Part shown: positions 61,282 through 64,000 of the stretch, one piece after another | How positions within the stretch are numbered: position 1 is the first letter of the stretch | Layout of the letters: every line of letters begins with the position of its first letter | From: Reyranella sp. | Lineage (GTDB): Bacteria; Pseudomonadota; Alphaproteobacteria; Reyranellales; Reyranellaceae | Reading direction: 5' to 3' | Length of the DNA: 64,000 nt | NCBI RefSeq assembly: GCF_030651995.1 | Contig: NZ_JAUSBN010000067.1 | Span: forward strand, 1 to 64,000 | Notes under the pieces: model-generated | Databases searched by the model: none | Seen by the model: only the letters and a program-made list of their open reading frames with translations | What the model was told of the DNA's origin: nothing | Made by a program: the position numbers and the translations under genes

Positions 61282-61832
61282 TCCGCGATCCCGGACGGCT
61301 CAGGCTGCTGCGCGAGCGGCCGCGCGACAATACGGCGGTCGAGGAGATGAACGAGGCGGCGTTCGGGCCGGACCGCCAGCAGAAGACGGTCTACCGGCTG
61401 CGCGAGGGCGTGAAGCCGATCCGCGAGCTGTGCTTCGTGGCGATCGACCAGAAGGACCGGATGGTGGCCTCGATCCGCAACTGGCCGATCCTGATCAACG
61501 ACAAGTGGCCCGCGGTCATGCTCGGCCCGCTCGCGGTCTCGCCCGAGCTGCGGGGGCTCGGCTATGGCAAGGCGCTGATGTGGCACTCGATGGCCCAGTC
61601 GCGCATGCTGGGCCACAGCCGCATCATCCTGGTCGGCGACCCCGAGTACTACAGCCAGTTCGGCTTCCGCCGCGATCTTGCGCTGAACATCCAGCTCCCC
61701 GGCTGGGTCGAGGACCGCCGCTTCCTCGCCCTCGAACTGGTCGCCGGCTCGATGATCGGCGTCCACGGCCTGATCGGCAATTGGCGCCCCGGCTGGCGGC
61801 CGAGCAAGCGCAAGACGGCGAATCGCAAATGA
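61278..61832 (+). CDS. GNAT acetyltransferase, YhbS-like
   Basis: A 184-residue GNAT protein with [20 protein letters not shown] (acetyl-CoA loop) and [20 protein letters not shown], which is characteristic of the YhbS group. Substrate unknown. The GTG start overlaps the thyX stop (GTGA), and a repeat pair begins four bases after the stop. Confidence 0.85.
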   Translation: MIRDPGRLRLLRERPRDNTAVEEMNEAAFGPDRQQKTVYRLREGVKPIRELCFVAIDQKDRMVASIRNWPILINDKWPAVMLGPLAVSPELRGLGYGKALMWHSMAQSRMLGHSRIILVGDPEYYSQFGFRRDLALNIQLPGWVEDRRFLALELVAGSMIGVHGLIGNWRPGWRPSKRKTANRK

Positions 61833-61835
61833 GGC

Positions 61836-61934
61836 AAAGGTCCCTCACTCCGTTCGGGATGACATCATTTGTTTGGTGAGCGCACTGCGCCAAACCCAGC
61901 AAAATTGTCATCCCGAACGGAGTGAGGGACCCTT
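61836..61934. repeat. REPIN-like paired inverted repeat, type A, third variant
   Basis: Arms (61836-61866 and 61903-61934) are reverse complements over the core GTCATCCCGAACGGAGTGAG. The core (CGAACGGAGTG) differs from the pairs at 35 kb, yet both arms carry it. It fills the convergent gap between the GNAT and mrp genes. Confidence 0.92.
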
Positions 61935-61965
61935 CCTCTTCTTTCGCCACGTTAACTTTTCTAGC

Positions 61966-63111
61966 CTACTGCACCACGATGTTCGGTGCCTTGCGGGCGC
62001 CGCGCTGGTTGGCGGAGAGCTGCTTCCAGACGCGGCCGGCGATGTTCTTGTAGACCTGCGCGTGGGCGCTGTCGGGCTTCGAGACGACGATGGGATGGCC
62101 GCTGTCGGACGTCGTGCGGATGTCGAGATGCAGCGGGACCTCGCCGAGGAACGGCACGCCCAGCTTGTCGGCTTCCTCGCGCGCGCCGCCATGGCCGAAG
62201 ATTTCCGAACGCTCGCCGCAATGGGGGCAGAGGAAGTAGCTCATGTTCTCGACGATGCCGAGCACCGGCACCGCGACCTTGCGGAACATGTTGAGGCCCT
62301 TGCGGGCGTCGACCAGGGCGATGTCCTGCGGCGTCGAGACGATGACGGCGCCGGCGAGCGCCACGCGCTGGGCCAGCGTGAGCTGGGCGTCACCGGTGCC
62401 CGGCGGCATGTCGACCACCAGCACGTCGAGGTCGCCCCACTGCACGTCGCGCAGCATCTGCTCCAGCGCGCTCGACACCATGGGACCGCGCCAGATCATC
62501 GGCGTGTCCTCGTTCACGATGTAGCCGATCGACATGGTCTTGAGCCCGTACTTCTCGATCGGCTTCAGCATCTTGCCGTCGGCCGACTCGGGCTTCTCGG
62601 TCACGCCCAGCATGCGCGGCATCGAGGGGCCATAGATGTCGGCATCGAGCAGCCCGGTCGCGAGCCCGTTGGCGGCGAGGCCGAGCGCCAGGTTGACGGC
62701 GGTGGTCGACTTGCCGACGCCGCCCTTGCCCGAGGCCACGGCGATGATGTGCTTCACGCCCGGCACGTCGATTCGGCCGCCGCCGCCGGTCGTCTTGGCC
62801 GCGGGCGCGCCGTGGCTGTGGCCGTGGCGACCGCCCTGTGCCGGCGGCGGGGGCGGCGCGGCGCGCTCCGCCGTCATCACCGCGGTTGCCGAGAGAACAC
62901 CGGGCATGGCCCGGATCGCCTGTTCGCAGGCCTGGCGCAGCGGCTCCAGCGCCGTGCCGCGCGCGGGGTCGACTTCGAGGGTGACGGCGACGTGGCCGGC
63001 CCGCGTCGCGACGCCGCTCACCATGCCGAGCGCGGCGACGCTGCGGCCCGCCACCGGATCGATCACGGTATCGAGAACCTTGCGGATGGCCGCTTCGCTG
63101 ATTTCCGCCAT
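61966..63111 (-). CDS. mrp: Mrp/NBP35-family iron-sulphur carrier ATPase
   Basis: A 381-residue protein: an N-terminal DUF59 domain (residues 1-85), a glycine/histidine linker, then the P-loop ASGKGGVGKSTTAVNLALGL and the CxxC pair in SYFLCPHCGERSEIF that holds a transferable iron-sulphur cluster. It delivers clusters to target enzymes such as the fumarase encoded nearby. It is divergent from hflK. Confidence 0.93.
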   Translation of the reverse strand: MAEISEAAIRKVLDTVIDPVAGRSVAALGMVSGVATRAGHVAVTLEVDPARGTALEPLRQACEQAIRAMPGVLSATAVMTAERAAPPPPPAQGGRHGHSHGAPAAKTTGGGGRIDVPGVKHIIAVASGKGGVGKSTTAVNLALGLAANGLATGLLDADIYGPSMPRMLGVTEKPESADGKMLKPIEKYGLKTMSIGYIVNEDTPMIWRGPMVSSALEQMLRDVQWGDLDVLVVDMPPGTGDAQLTLAQRVALAGAVIVSTPQDIALVDARKGLNMFRKVAVPVLGIVENMSYFLCPHCGERSEIFGHGGAREEADKLGVPFLGEVPLHLDIRTTSDSGHPIVVSKPDSAHAQVYKNIAGRVWKQLSANQRGARKAPNIVVQ

Positions 63112-63261
63112 GTTCTGCTGCTTCCGCTGCGGCGCAATTTCGCGTCCGCCGCTTGATTGAAGGTGTGCCTGTGGTCACATATATGCAGCGCGTATGGAAA
63201 TCAAAAGAGACAACGCGCCTTGGCGCGGTAAGAAGCGGCAGCAGGGGCCCTTGAGGTGAAA

Positions 63262-64000
63262 ATGGCGTGGAATAACAACGGCGGCGGCGGCCCCTGGGGC
63301 GGCGGCGGTGGTGGCGGTGGCGGCGGCGGTTCCGGCGGTGGCGGTGGTCCCTGGGGCGGTGGCGGCGGCGGAAACGGCAACCGGGGCGGCGGCGGCGGCG
63401 GTGGCGGTCCGTTCGGCTCGCGGCGCCCGCCCGACATGGAAGACGTCATTCGCAAGGGCCAGGAGCGGCTCAAGAACCTCATTCCCGGCGGTTTCGGCTC
63501 CTACAAGGGCATCGCCCTGGTGGTGCTCGGCGCGCTCGTGATCTGGCTCGCGACCGGCTTCTTCCGCGTGCAGCCCAACCAGCAGGCCATCCAGCTCGTG
63601 TTCGGCAAGCCCTACGGCAAGCCCGTCGAGCCCGGCCTGCACTACAATTTGCCGGTCCCGATCGGCAATGTCGTGGTCGTGAACGTGCAGGACCAGCGCC
63701 GCACGGTGATCGGTTCGCGCGGCGCCCAGGCGTCGACGCCTTACACCCGCGGTCCGCGCCCGACATCGACGGAAAACCTGATGCTGACCGGCGACGAGAA
63801 TATCGTCGACATCGAGTTCGCGGTGCTCTGGCAGATCAAGGACGTCTTCCAGTACGCATTCGACGTGCGCAATCCCGAGGAAAACGTGCGGGCCGGCGCC
63901 GAGGCCGCGATGCGCGAGGTGATCGGCAAGTCGAACCTGCAATATGCCCAGACCGAGGGACGCAGCCGTATCGAGCAGGACACCAAGGACCTGCTGCAGG
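63262..64000 (+). CDS. hflK: HflK, membrane protease regulator (partial, runs off the window)
   Basis: 246 residues are visible of a stomatin/prohibitin-family protein. The first 50 residues are almost all glycine with P-W-G units. After a linker, one membrane helix (about residues 82-100, YKGIALVVLGALVIWLA) and the band-7 domain (FRVQPNQQAIQLVFGKPYG) follow. HflK and HflC form a cage around FtsH. The frame continues beyond 64000, so hflC is probably next. Divergent from mrp across 150 bp. Confidence 0.93.
   Translation, partial: MAWNNNGGGGPWGGGGGGGGGGGSGGGGGPWGGGGGGNGNRGGGGGGGGPFGSRRPPDMEDVIRKGQERLKNLIPGGFGSYKGIALVVLGALVIWLATGFFRVQPNQQAIQLVFGKPYGKPVEPGLHYNLPVPIGNVVVVNVQDQRRTVIGSRGAQASTPYTRGPRPTSTENLMLTGDENIVDIEFAVLWQIKDVFQYAFDVRNPEENVRAGAEAAMREVIGKSNLQYAQTEGRSRIEQDTKDLLQ

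Noticed and set aside
23447-61934. CRISPR array
   Set aside because: The repeats are inverted pairs scattered over 38 kb, not regularly spaced direct repeats, and no cas genes are present.
63201-63482. Proline-rich minus-strand frame opposite hflK
   Set aside because: The proline run is the complement of the HflK glycine codons.

Overview
The window is high-GC, densely packed chromosomal DNA from an alphaproteobacterium. The best marker is a circularly permuted, two-piece tmRNA gene (ssrA) beside an alpha-type sspB. Supporting markers are thyX, a class I fumarase, an apparent ybhL-type leader, and a glycine-rich HflK. Three orphan Bug-family binding proteins, a TAXI protein, several CaiB/BaiF CoA-transferases and a DMFase-like enzyme suggest a soil or water heterotroph of the Rhodospirillales/Reyranella kind; that genus-level guess is inference.

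Layout. 1-6 kb: the end of an IS481-family element abuts a lasso-peptide-like locus (B2 protease, HprK-like kinase, two PhyH-type dioxygenases, a fucosyltransferase-like protein, an ABC exporter). 6-13 kb: luciferase-like oxidoreductase, LolA-like protein, acetyltransferase, a Phd/VapC toxin-antitoxin pair coupled to an acyl-CoA synthetase and a DMT exporter, and an HSD10-type dehydrogenase. 13-21 kb: a secreted protein with two DUF3395-like repeats, a rhodanese-ChrB/ChrA chromate pair, a TAXI protein, a Bug protein, an MscS channel, a CBS protein and a CusF-like protein. 21-31 kb: pterin dehydratase, a peptide ABC transporter, a zincin, and a minus-strand operon of Bug, Mug, DUF1254 and an exported superoxide dismutase. 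31-38 kb: acyl-CoA dehydrogenases, two CoA-transferases, a sirtuin, and a GIY-YIG nuclease gene enclosed by repeat pairs. 38-44 kb: tyrosine phosphatase, DMFase-like enzyme, Bug protein, phosphotriesterase-like hydrolase, ThpR. 44-64 kb: tesA/ybbA/ybbP, a BI-1 protein, an HxlR regulator, AsmA, nitroreductase, TypA, fumarase, sspB-ssrA, thyX, mrp and the start of hflK.

The most unusual feature is a family of paired inverted repeats (REPIN-like) at eight places. All seven convergent gene junctions with a gap over 25 bp contain one; the eight tighter or overlapping convergent junctions contain none. The arms within a pair match each other, while pairs differ from one another. One gene, a small GIY-YIG nuclease, lies between two such pairs and has its stop codon inside one of them, which makes it a candidate mobiliser of the family.

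There are no rRNA or tRNA genes, no CRISPR array and no prophage. No stretch over 300 bp lacks a gene or RNA: the largest protein-free gap (59859-60342) holds ssrA.
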